DNA of 64,000 bases from Brumimicrobium sp035497735 (lineage in GTDB: Bacteria; Bacteroidota; Bacteroidia; Flavobacteriales_D; Crocinitomicaceae): the NCBI GenBank assembly GCA_035497735.1, contig DATJCX010000018.1, forward strand, positions 21,941 to 85,940, given 5' to 3'. Position 1 is the first letter of the stretch; every line of letters starts with the position of its first letter. The notes under the pieces were generated by a model. That model did not search any database. It saw only the letters and a program-made list of their open reading frames with translations, and was not told the DNA's origin. Made by a program: the position numbers and the translations under genes. Below, in pieces: positions 16,191-24,065 of the stretch.

Positions 16191-17897
16191 TTATCCTTTG
16201 GGCAACTTCATTAGAAACTCCAATCCACCTCCCTGTCGATTTTTGACTGTAATAGTTCCTTTGTGAAGCGCTAAAGCATTACGCACGATAGACAGTCCTA
16301 ATCCTGACCCACCTGTATCTCGACTTCTTCCTTCATTAATCCTATAAAACCGTTCAAACAATCGATTAAAATGCTGTTCATCACCGATTCCTTTACCGTT
16401 ATCAGCGTACAAGATGTAATAATACTTATCGTCCTCGTCATATTGAGAAACTAATACCTCAATATTTTCACCAGCATAACGAATAACGTTATCGGTCAAA
16501 TTTCTAAATATTGAATAAAGTAAGTTACGGTTAGATTTAATTTTAATTTGATCAGAAATATCCCATTTTAAATGAATATCCTTTTGCTCCAAGGACATCG
16601 CTAAATCACTTTTGATATCTTCCAATACCTTTACCAAAGGATAAGGTTCAAATGAGAATGAATCAGGTGCTTCTTCCATCTTGGTGATCAACCCCATATC
16701 TTGAATCAACTCAGATAAGAACAGAGATTGATTATAAGCTTTCCCCAAAAACTGTCGTTCCTTTTCTTCCTCTAAATCATTATTTAATACCGTTTCCAAA
16801 TATCCTCGAATACTGGTCACTGGAGTACGCAATTCATGCGCAATATTACCTGTCATTTCTTGTTTAAGAACTTGTGTTTTCTTTTCCTTGGTGATATCAT
16901 TTAAGATGATTTCAAAACTTTTATCTTCAAAAACGTTTGCTCTTAACGAGAAGGTTTTTCCATGTTTTTCAATTTGTGTTTCAAAGAAATCATTTTTCTC
17001 CAAGGAGTTCAGAAATTGATTTAAGGAACTAAATAGTGGATCAGAAAACACCACAGTTGGCCTCTTATTTACACCTTCAACAAGAAGATTCAAATACTGA
17101 ATAAACAAACCATTATAAAACTGTACTTCATAATTTTCCGAGAAAAAGCAAACCCCTTCTTTCGAACTTTGAATGTGTTGCAATAACTTTTCACGTTCCT
17201 GAGAAACTTTTCTCTTGCTTGCTTTTAACTGTTTATAATTATCTACAATTTTTTCACTTATTTCTCCAAACTCATCATCCGGAAACTGTGTTAAAACAAC
17301 ATCATCTTTGTCATCAGAAGAAACGACAAAATCACGAAGTTGTTTGATGGTACTACCGAATCTTGAAGCCACTAAATTAATTAAGACAAGCATTCCAACA
17401 AATAAAGCTATAATGTAGTACAGAAACAAGTTGTCAGACTTTATAAACTGCTGAACTTTAACATCATAAGGCAATGCCACCCGAATATAATAATCATTAA
17501 AATATTTGGAATAATAAATATATTCCACACTGTTTGAACTTGAAGTTCTAATATTTGCGCCGCTTCCCTTTAATTTTGCAGCAACAATTTCGACACGTTC
17601 CAAGTGATTATCAAGCAACTCCAACTCATCGATTGCGTTATCAAACTGAACTACACCTTGATCATCTATCAAGGACAGTCTCATATTCATAGGGAAAAAT
17701 GTAAGCACACTGTCCAATCTTTGACCTTTTCGAATGGCAAGATGTGTAATCTCCGTATATGCATCTAGCTTTTCTTCGAGCGCTTCAGTTCTAAACTTTC
17801 TTTCTTGTGATTGGGCGAAAACATAGATACCAATAGTGAAAAGTGAAAAGATAACAAAGAAATAAAGGAAGAGTTTTTGTTTATAACTGAACTTCAT
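16191..17897 (-). CDS. PhoR-like sensor histidine kinase
   Basis: Starting at the ATG at 17897, the protein is 568 residues. A first membrane helix (about 8-28) and a second near 160-178 enclose a periplasmic sensor segment of about 125 residues. Then come a linker and a PAS-like region, a HisKA domain with NIAHELRTPVTSIRGY (His354), and a HATPase domain with NLTDNVIRYAG, DNGKGIG and GGSGLGLSI. It phosphorylates the response regulator whose gene ends four bases before this start. Architecture and pairing fit PhoR of the phosphate response, supported by the nearby PhoB-like boxes. Another signal is possible because no pst or phoU gene is in the window. An earlier ATG at 17921 would overlap the regulator gene. 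Confidence 0.9.
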   Translation of the reverse strand: MKFSYKQKLFLYFFVIFSLFTIGIYVFAQSQERKFRTEALEEKLDAYTEITHLAIRKGQRLDSVLTFFPMNMRLSLIDDQGVVQFDNAIDELELLDNHLERVEIVAAKLKGSGANIRTSSSNSVEYIYYSKYFNDYYIRVALPYDVKVQQFIKSDNLFLYYIIALFVGMLVLINLVASRFGSTIKQLRDFVVSSDDKDDVVLTQFPDDEFGEISEKIVDNYKQLKASKRKVSQEREKLLQHIQSSKEGVCFFSENYEVQFYNGLFIQYLNLLVEGVNKRPTVVFSDPLFSSLNQFLNSLEKNDFFETQIEKHGKTFSLRANVFEDKSFEIILNDITKEKKTQVLKQEMTGNIAHELRTPVTSIRGYLETVLNNDLEEEKERQFLGKAYNQSLFLSELIQDMGLITKMEEAPDSFSFEPYPLVKVLEDIKSDLAMSLEQKDIHLKWDISDQIKIKSNRNLLYSIFRNLTDNVIRYAGENIEVLVSQYDEDDKYYYILYADNGKGIGDEQHFNRLFERFYRINEGRSRDTGGSGLGLSIVRNALALHKGTITVKNRQGGGLEFLMKLPKG

Positions 17898-17901
17898 ATA
17901 T

Positions 17902-18579
17902 TTAAATTTTCGAAATGTCAAACCTATATCCGTATCCCGCTCTATTCGTTATTGCTCCTCTATATTTACCCAATTTCTTGCGCAATCTTGCAATATGAAC
18001 ATCCACCGTTCTATCCGTGACAAAAGTCGATTCACCCCACAATGTATCAATGATATTCTCACGAGAATACATGCGGTCAGGATTTTCTACTAATAAGGTT
18101 AAAATTTCAAACTCGGTTTTGGTTAATTCAATCTTCTCATTTCCTATTTTCAATTCTTTAAGTCTTCTCGAAATGACTAAATCTCCAATCACTATATCTT
18201 CAATCACTTCTTTTTCAGTAGCACCAGCTCTTTTAATAATGGCTTTTACACGAGCAATCACTTCCTTAATAGAGAAAGGTTTGGAAATGTAATCATCTCC
18301 TCCAACAGAAAAGCCAGTTAACATATCATTTTCTGTGTCTTTTGCCGTTAAAAAAATTATGGGTACATGATTGTTTTCTTTCCTGAGTTTTTCAGCCATT
18401 TTATAACCTGACATCTCCCCCATCATCACATCGAGTAGAATTAAGGAATGTTTGGCATGTAAAATTTCTAACCCTTCCTCAGCTGAATGAGCACACTCTA
18501 CCTCAAACCCTTCATTTGACAAGTTAAACTCAAGAATTTCACAGATATCCTTATCATCTTCAACAATTAATATATTCAT
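17902..18579 (-). CDS. PhoB-like OmpR-family response regulator
   Basis: From the ATG at 18579 the protein has 225 residues: a receiver domain with acidic pocket VEDDKD, phospho-acceptor Asp50 (LLDVMMGEMSG), Thr in FLTAKD and Lys in SKPF; and a winged-helix OmpR/PhoB domain (about 125-225) with TKTEFEILTLLVENP and TVDVHIARLRKKLG. It is the first gene of a two-gene operon with its kinase. The -7 box TACATTTG (plus 18604-18611) and an upstream array of TGTAACA-like repeats suggest it activates its own transcription. The earlier ATG at 18606 would start almost at the promoter and is rejected. The PhoB assignment is strong by pattern, but similar regulators answer other signals. Confidence 0.9.
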   Translation of the reverse strand: MNILIVEDDKDICEILEFNLSNEGFEVECAHSAEEGLEILHAKHSLILLDVMMGEMSGYKMAEKLRKENNHVPIIFLTAKDTENDMLTGFSVGGDDYISKPFSIKEVIARVKAIIKRAGATEKEVIEDIVIGDLVISRRLKELKIGNEKIELTKTEFEILTLLVENPDRMYSRENIIDTLWGESTFVTDRTVDVHIARLRKKLGKYRGAITNRAGYGYRFDISKI

Positions 18580-18603
18580 ATAAAAATTACTTTTCTTAAA
18601 AAA

Positions 18604-18664
18604 CAAATGTATTACAACAGGATTGCTTTTTAACTACAAGTTTGTTACAATTCTGTTACGATAG
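18604..18664 (-). promoter_or_regulatory. Promoter with PhoB-box-like array, two-component operon
   Basis: TACATTTG (plus 18604-18611) matches the -7 consensus. Units at 11-bp period occur at 18632 (AACTAC), 18643 (TGTTAC) and 18654 (TGTTAC), with weaker ones at 18610 (TATTAC) and 18621 (GATTGC). On the transcribed strand the strong units read GTAACA, close to the CTGTCAT/CTGTAAC units of PhoB boxes. There is no -33 TTG, as is usual in activator-dependent promoters. Confidence 0.6.
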
Positions 18665-18878
18665 AAACTTTCATTTTTTCAACTGATTACTAAAATAATA
18701 ACTTTCTACTCCACATCATCATTTTCCTTTACAAATTTACCATAATTCAATCGTTTTACTGGCAATTTCAATTTGATATTTTCAATGTATGTTTGTATCG
18801 AAAAAAGCAACACTTCATTAAGAGAAAACAAACAACAAAGCGACACTAAAACAATCAATTAACTAGTAAAAAATATTA
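18665..18878. other. Intergenic, no gene seen
   Basis: Between the array upstream of the two-component operon and the promoter of the small lysine-rich gene. It is AT-rich with stop codons in all frames, and I see no hairpin of note. Confidence 0.6.
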
Positions 18879-18909
18879 TTGGTAATCATTAAAATTTAAC
18901 TTATCTTTG
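18879..18909 (+). promoter_or_regulatory. Promoter of the 38-residue lysine-rich gene
   Basis: TTG at 18879-18881, 20 bases, TATCTTTG at 18902-18909: a full match to the Bacteroidota consensus. It predicts a transcript starting near 18915, about 44 bases before the small start codon, and supports that gene as real. Confidence 0.7.
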
Positions 18910-18958
18910 ATTGCTAAGAATACTCGGTATTCATCTAATATTTTAATATAATAACATT

Positions 18959-19075
18959 ATGGCAAAAGGTCAAAACACCCAGAAAAACGTCAAAAAAGAG
19001 GCGACAAAAACAGCTAAAGAGAAAAAGGCAGAAAAAAAGAAAAAGAAAGATAGCAAGACAGATTCATCTTACTAA
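18959..19075 (+). CDS. Small lysine-rich basic protein, 38 residues
   Basis: The frame runs ATG at 18959 to TAA at 19075 and encodes 38 residues beginning MAKGQNTQKNVKKEATKT, then a lysine-dominated stretch (KEKKAEKKKKK) and ending DSSY. Such very short basic proteins with an MAKGQxxxKNVKKE start occur in other Bacteroidota as far as I recall, but no function is known; binding to nucleic acid or ribosomes is a guess from charge. Nearly half the residues are Lys. A consensus promoter lies 50 bases upstream, with no neighbour on the same transcript. It is easily missed because of its length. Confidence 0.65.
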   Translation: MAKGQNTQKNVKKEATKTAKEKKAEKKKKKDSKTDSSY

Positions 19076-19111
19076 ACATAAGTGAAAGAACATTCAGTTT
19101 AGCAGGGGATT

Positions 19112-19208
19112 GCTCAAAAACTCAGAGAGCTGCTTCGTTATTGAATAGTCCCGAATTCAATTGCACATTTCAATGTACTCATTTCGTTCTCGATTTCAAA
19201 ACTTTGCA
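19112..19208. repeat. Possible member of a dispersed inverted-repeat family
   Basis: Read on the minus strand this piece resembles 28109-28179: both have a TTT-C/G-AAAA start, a GAG-CGAA block, an AATTG block and an ending close to GCAG(C/T)TCT, then GTTTT, then ATCC. This copy is longer and its end arms pair poorly. The rest of 19076-19378 holds nothing I can name. Confidence 0.35.
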
Positions 19209-19378
19209 GTTTTCCTCTTCTTTCAAACCACTACATTTTAAATCAAAAAATCAATCTAACTCCTATCTTTTCGTGTTAAAAATGTAAAATCTCAGCACCT
19301 ACTCAACAGAAAGCGTTCCTAACACTTTTATAGCAAATCAAATTAACGTATCTTGTCGGCCAATATAAAGGTAAAATT

Positions 19379-21220
19379 ATGAAAGCAAACAATATGCAAG
19401 ATTATATAAAAGATGTATTAAAAAATATGCCAGCAGATTGGTTAAAGTTAACAACTCATCGCTTAGATATTTACGAAGAAGAATTAGCCAAGGTTCAATT
19501 CTTAGATCTGTTTGAAGACCTATATAAAAGTAACAATTCGAGTTCAACAGCATTAAGCGCATTACCAACGGCTTACGATTACATTCGACTTGGCCACCCC
19601 TTATCTTGTGTACTTGAATGGGCAATTGCTAAAAAACACAATACAAAGTCAGACAATGTTATCAGTTTTTCTTCAAAGACAGTTCCTGTTTTAGCTGTTT
19701 TAAGAAAGAACTTATTTGACAATAAAAGCACACAAATTGTTTATACAGGAAGTTTACCCGAACATTTTGATCCAGAAGTAGTCAAAGAAGTTTATGCATA
19801 TAACTTTGAATTAAAGCAAGTTAAACACATTGATGAAATCACTAAATTCGACGGAAGTGTAGTTTATATTTCACAAGAAGATGAACTTTTCGATATCGAC
19901 CTTAATCCAAACGTTGATTTCTATGTGAATCTTCATGAACAGCTAGGGAGTGTTTTAATAGTGAACGGCGCGAAAAACGAAAGCTACGTTTCAGACATAC
20001 AGCACGTTCGAAGAAGAGAGACAATTGCAATGACACCAGCCAACTGTTTGACAGCGCTTAACTTATTCTTAGATAAGAACACGACGATTCCAAGCACAAC
20101 TGTTCAAGCAGACAAACCGAGCGTTTTAAAAACAATCAATGAAGTTACGGGTACAATTGGGAAACCACTTGTTGCTTCTAGTGGACTGTCTATTCAATAT
20201 GCCATCATGATGGGACTTATTCACGATGCGCTGAAGAATCACAAAGGAAAGGACATTAGATTTATTGTTCCCCCTAATTGTTATGGAGGAACAAATGACC
20301 AAGCCAGAAGAGTTGCTGCTTGTCTCGAGAATGTGGAAATAGTAGATTTGCTGGTCGATAGGGAAAATGACATGGTTCAAAGTATTGAATCCGTTTTAAC
20401 ACAAATTGCAAAGGAAGATGCTGTCCCATATATCATCGCTGAAATCCCAACAAATCCAAGAGTTGAAGTACCAAATCTTGAACAATTAAAAGCAGTTTTA
20501 ACAAAAGAACGAAAAACGGCAAATGGCGAAAAAGCTATTGACCCTGTTTTTATTCTTGACCAAACATTTTGTCCAAACTTCCATTTTTTAGGAGAAGGAG
20601 AAATACTTTCAACGATGAGAGCAATTTCATTTGCGAGTGGATCAAAATTCCCAAGTGGCGGAAAAGTGACCGCTGGTTACTGTGTGGGAAATCAAAAAAC
20701 GGAGAACTTATTGGTGAAAATTGAAAAACACCTTCTTCTGTGTGATAATGAAGCGACAGATTTGCAATATGCATATTTAGCAGAACAAATGCCTTCAATG
20801 AATCAAAGAATTGTGGCCGCTTATAAAAACACACGTGAGTTTGTAAACTATATTCATACAGTTTTACCAGATGCGAAAATAAACTTTGTTTCTGAAGAGC
20901 TAGCAGAACAAGGATTTATGCCATCTGTTTTTTCATTAGACCTTCCTACAAAAGGAAATTCTGATGAAGAAAGAGAAGCGTACAAAAGAGCTTTAAATCT
21001 GAAGTTAATCAACTTGATGATTACAGAAATTCCGAATGAAAGTAAGTTCTGTGTGAGTTATGGACAACTAAAAGGATGTTACTGGACAATTCCTGCAACT
21101 TCAACACAAGGAACGACAAAAGAAGGCGATAAAGACTATATCGTTCGTGTTTCTCTTTCAGGAGATATGGATTTAGAATTACATAAGAAAGTTTTTAAGG
21201 ACTTCGTAGATAGCATTTAA
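19379..21220 (+). CDS. Long PLP-dependent enzyme of the cystathionine gamma-synthase group
   Basis: The 613-residue protein belongs to the fold-type I Cys/Met-metabolism PLP enzymes. The cofactor lysine is very probably that of SFASGSKFPSGGK, preceded by the Asp of FILDQTFCPNFHFL. Residues about 250-600 form the PLP domain; the first 200 residues also resemble the fold's N-terminal part. It is far longer than the usual 380-400 residues of MetB or MetC and closer in size to the fungal-type cystathionine gamma-synthases. Likely reactions are thioether formation from an activated homoserine, or gamma-elimination; sequence does not decide. It stands alone with no methionine gene beside it. The start fits the preceding AAAGG-like site. 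Confidence 0.82.
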   Translation: MKANNMQDYIKDVLKNMPADWLKLTTHRLDIYEEELAKVQFLDLFEDLYKSNNSSSTALSALPTAYDYIRLGHPLSCVLEWAIAKKHNTKSDNVISFSSKTVPVLAVLRKNLFDNKSTQIVYTGSLPEHFDPEVVKEVYAYNFELKQVKHIDEITKFDGSVVYISQEDELFDIDLNPNVDFYVNLHEQLGSVLIVNGAKNESYVSDIQHVRRRETIAMTPANCLTALNLFLDKNTTIPSTTVQADKPSVLKTINEVTGTIGKPLVASSGLSIQYAIMMGLIHDALKNHKGKDIRFIVPPNCYGGTNDQARRVAACLENVEIVDLLVDRENDMVQSIESVLTQIAKEDAVPYIIAEIPTNPRVEVPNLEQLKAVLTKERKTANGEKAIDPVFILDQTFCPNFHFLGEGEILSTMRAISFASGSKFPSGGKVTAGYCVGNQKTENLLVKIEKHLLLCDNEATDLQYAYLAEQMPSMNQRIVAAYKNTREFVNYIHTVLPDAKINFVSEELAEQGFMPSVFSLDLPTKGNSDEEREAYKRALNLKLINLMITEIPNESKFCVSYGQLKGCYWTIPATSTQGTTKEGDKDYIVRVSLSGDMDLELHKKVFKDFVDSI

Positions 21221-21594
21221 AGAAGCTGTTTAAAAAAAAAGCTTTTTCTGAAAAGAAACAACACATATAACACGCTTTTTAGCACACATTATTTTCCTCG
21301 TCGATATCACCAAGCGTGTCGGTATTGATGAGGAATCTATGATAAGGACTAAATCTAAAAGAGGCTAATTATCAGATATAATTCTGTACAAATAGAGAAT
21401 TGTATTTTATGATTTTCACAAAAAGACCAAGAAATATAGTTTAAGATTAAGGTGGTTGTAAACTTAAGATAAGTTGTAGAGTAGTTGGTTTTTTGAAATT
21501 GATTATTGTGACAAGAGCTTCTTTGTGTTACTCAACTTATAATTGAGTGAAATCGCTTGAAGACAAATATCAATATTTTAAATCAAACAAAATA
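21221..21594. other. Intergenic region with weak inverted repeats
   Basis: Contains ACACGC near 21270 that can pair with GCGTGT near 21320, and around it imperfect arms CCTCGTCGATATC and GGTATTGATGAGG (10 of 13 bases) at about 21297-21334. It could be the leader or trailer structure of an RNA, but no known RNA family was recognised. The rest shows nothing. Confidence 0.4.
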
Positions 21595-21625
21595 GTACAT
21601 TAATGTACACTATTTATTATATTTA
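21595..21625 (+). promoter_or_regulatory. Palindromic operator and -7-like box before the 398-residue regulator gene
   Basis: GTACATTAATGTAC (21595-21608) is a perfect 14-bp palindrome, loosely extended by AATA and ACTATT. The -7-like TATATTTA is at 21618-21625, and the start codon follows at 21644. The palindrome sits where the -33 element would be, as expected for a regulator site. Confidence 0.5.
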
Positions 21626-21643
21626 ACTTTTCAAGTCAAATAT

Positions 21644-22840
21644 ATGGCCCGAAAAGCAACAAAAGTCAACAAAAAAAACTTAGCTAGAATTAAGGAGTTA
21701 ACTCAGGAAAGAGCTGGATTCAAACTACTTAGATCTGTAGATTGCGATATTTTAGCCAAGCTAGTTTCGGCACATACAAACACCTATATTAACGGTATTA
21801 CTTTTAAGCGACTTTATGGCTTTACGAAGTACCCTTTTAATCCCTCTATACAAACTTTAAACATCCTAAGTGAATTCTTAGGTTATAAAAATTGGTATGA
21901 GTTTGAAATGTCCTTAACCGACGATCAGCCCATCTCTAATCGAGAGCTAGATATCTTGGTGTCATTTTATGATTTTGATTTCATCAATAACATTGAATTT
22001 CACGATGGAGGTATTCAATCTATGTCCCGGAAAATAGCACTCCGCTTTCGAGAAGATGTTGCCAGCTTTAAACGCGCGATACCCCTTCTTGCCCAAAAGA
22101 AGTATGCACAAATATTTTTTATTGAACACTTTCCAGATTATGATAACCTATGTAATTATTACTACTTGTTGTACCAAGAATATTTAAAACACAGTAAAGA
22201 AAATAGCGCTCTTTTATTTGGTCACTCTATGCTGTTTCTTAAGTTTTTTTTGACAGGTAATAAAAAGAAATGTATATATCATATCGCTAAATTGAGAGAA
22301 TTAGAGATGAGTGAAAACATCTACCCTTACGTTGTCGGTCGCTATTTTGCCAATAACATCTTATTTGAATATACATTTGGGGAGAAAGAAAAAGCGAATA
22401 AATACTATGCAGAATATCTAAAAATTAGAAAGAAGTTGCCGAACAAAGGAAAGCGCTTTTTAGACTTCCAAGCTTCAGAATACATAGTAGCAGAAAGTCT
22501 TTTGCAAATAGGCGAATATTCAAAATGTATTGAAATAGTCAACCTGGGATTCCAGAAATTCTCTTTAAGAATGGAATTTGTGCGAAAAGGTTATTACCGT
22601 CAGCTTCAACTTTTGTGGTTGATTTCCCAAAAAAAACTAGATGAAACATTCGATATGAATGTGTTACTTCCGAAAATTAACCCCGAGAATTTTTACTTTA
22701 TTTCTCAAAAATACTTTAGTGTAATTTACTATTACGCGATGTATTTAGACAGTGGAAATACTGAATATTTAGAGCAGGCAAAAGAGTTGTCCTATAGCAT
22801 GGGGAATAAACATTTCTCAGAAGTCTTTCTTGTTGACTAA
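21644..22840 (+). CDS. Putative regulator with HTH-like N terminus and helical-repeat C terminus
   Basis: The 398-residue protein has a basic N terminus and, at about 40-95, the pattern ITFKRLYGFTKYPFNPSIQTLNILSEFLGYKNW. That pattern recurs at the N terminus of many Bacteroidota proteins and resembles a helix-turn-helix with a recognition helix. The remaining 300 residues are helical with spaced Tyr, Leu and Ala, like TPR units (for example NKYYAEYLKIRKKLP and EQAKELSYSMGNK). It could be a DNA-binding protein that senses a partner through the repeats. The palindrome just upstream would suit autoregulation. No enzyme motif was seen. It ends four bases from the stop of a convergent GNAT gene. 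Confidence 0.65.
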   Translation: MARKATKVNKKNLARIKELTQERAGFKLLRSVDCDILAKLVSAHTNTYINGITFKRLYGFTKYPFNPSIQTLNILSEFLGYKNWYEFEMSLTDDQPISNRELDILVSFYDFDFINNIEFHDGGIQSMSRKIALRFREDVASFKRAIPLLAQKKYAQIFFIEHFPDYDNLCNYYYLLYQEYLKHSKENSALLFGHSMLFLKFFLTGNKKKCIYHIAKLRELEMSENIYPYVVGRYFANNILFEYTFGEKEKANKYYAEYLKIRKKLPNKGKRFLDFQASEYIVAESLLQIGEYSKCIEIVNLGFQKFSLRMEFVRKGYYRQLQLLWLISQKKLDETFDMNVLLPKINPENFYFISQKYFSVIYYYAMYLDSGNTEYLEQAKELSYSMGNKHFSEVFLVD

Positions 22841-22844
22841 AAAA

Positions 22845-23411
22845 CTACTTCAAAACGGAAACATTCATGTCTAAAGCTAGTCCAATATAGTTGTTGTTAT
22901 TGAATTCAAATTCATCGACAATTTCCCAGCCTAACTTTTTTATGTGTGCTACTTGAGAGATAACATTCACCTTATTGATGAAGGTAATAGAAATCGGATA
23001 TCTTTTTAATAATTCGATACGCATTTCTTCAAAAAGCAGATTCAACAAACCAGTTCCCCTATATTTCTTGTCGATACATACTGGACCGTATTGAAAACTG
23101 TTTTCTGTTGTAATTTCCCTTCCCTTATAGGAAATCAAAGGAAAGCGAGAAACCATGAGGTTGAAAATTTCCCATTGTTCAAAATATTTCCAACTTCCAG
23201 CAAAAGCATAAGCAACAATATTGTTCGCTTCATTATATGCAACAAACAAGCCTTTTTGACGGATTATCTCTTCCAGTTGAGGTACCGTAAAAGGTGTGGT
23301 TACAAAGCCTTTTTTACGTTCTTCTTCAGTTAAATTTCGGTATAAGTACTTTTCTTGAAGAGATAGAATTCCATCTATGTCTTTCAAACTAGCCATTCTG
23401 GTTTTTATCAT
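22845..23411 (-). CDS. GNAT-family N-acetyltransferase
   Basis: The 188-residue protein opens with the GNAT pattern IKTRMASLKDIDGILSLQ and has the acetyl-CoA site of motif A in VCIDKKYRGTGLLNLLFEEM (residues about 110-130). The C-terminal part has VAHIKKLGWEIVDEFEFNN, the motif B region. It transfers an acetyl group to an amine; the acceptor is unknown. It is a single gene, convergent with the preceding regulator gene with four bases between stops. No toxin-antitoxin partner is present. Confidence 0.88.
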   Translation of the reverse strand: MIKTRMASLKDIDGILSLQEKYLYRNLTEEERKKGFVTTPFTVPQLEEIIRQKGLFVAYNEANNIVAYAFAGSWKYFEQWEIFNLMVSRFPLISYKGREITTENSFQYGPVCIDKKYRGTGLLNLLFEEMRIELLKRYPISITFINKVNVISQVAHIKKLGWEIVDEFEFNNNNYIGLALDMNVSVLK

Positions 23412-23652
23412 TTGCTACAATAATATCTTTTCACAGCATCCACTTTCTTTTATATAGAGAAAATTTGGAATCAAATATACGAGAATCTTTCCCTAATCCT
23501 TCCAAAAGATTGTAATTCTAATCTTAGAATTAAAGCAATCGTACTTCATAACAATTCCAAAAAAAACTCAATTTCAAGCGGAGAACAAAATACTTCGGCT
23601 AATATTACCTACCTTTACTTTCTGATGGTTACTATACCATACAACAAAGAAA

Positions 23653-23979
23653 ATGACAACAAATAGAGAAAAACCAAGTCCAGAAGCAAAGGCACTTTCA
23701 CTTTTTTTAATGGCTTTTAAAAAGAAAGATGCTGCTTACAAAGAAAAATCTAAACACATCAACAAAAAATGGAGCTTAGTATTATCGAATGAAGTAAGCA
23801 AAGAAGACTATAATAAGGAAGTACAAGACATGCTAGAAGAGTTTGGCGGATATACAGAAGTTCTAGAAAAAACAGTTCGCTTTTATATTGAAGAAACTGG
23901 AGAATGGAAGTCTCAAGGAGACGACAAATATGCCCAAGACGCTAAACTAGTTGCTGAAAGAATATTGAAGGAAAAGTAG
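23653..23979 (+). CDS. Conserved-looking 108-residue cytoplasmic protein, unknown
   Basis: A highly charged, mostly helical protein of 108 residues without signal peptide, membrane helix or Cys. The central portion (LEEFGGYTEVLEKTVRFYIEE) and the rich Lys/Glu content suggest a small folded helical bundle. I recognise no family. It has its own place between a GNAT gene and a SulP transporter gene and faces a hairpin terminator at 24025-24048. Base composition is like its neighbours. It is real by its uninterrupted coding frame, but the function cannot be stated. Confidence 0.65.
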   Translation: MTTNREKPSPEAKALSLFLMAFKKKDAAYKEKSKHINKKWSLVLSNEVSKEDYNKEVQDMLEEFGGYTEVLEKTVRFYIEETGEWKSQGDDKYAQDAKLVAERILKEK

Positions 23980-24024
23980 TTCTAGCTTCTCTCAGGAGTT
24001 TGATAAAAAAAATTGGATACAGTA

Positions 24025-24048
24025 CCGCAGTTTGGTAAACTACTGCGG
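24025..24048. terminator. Hairpin between convergent genes, two-way terminator
   Basis: CCGCAGT (24025-24031) pairs with ACTGCGG (24042-24048). A long A run on the left gives a T run on the minus strand; the plus side has only short T runs. It is placed between the stops at 23979 and 24066. Confidence 0.6.
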
Positions 24049-24065
24049 AATTTCCTTATAACAAC

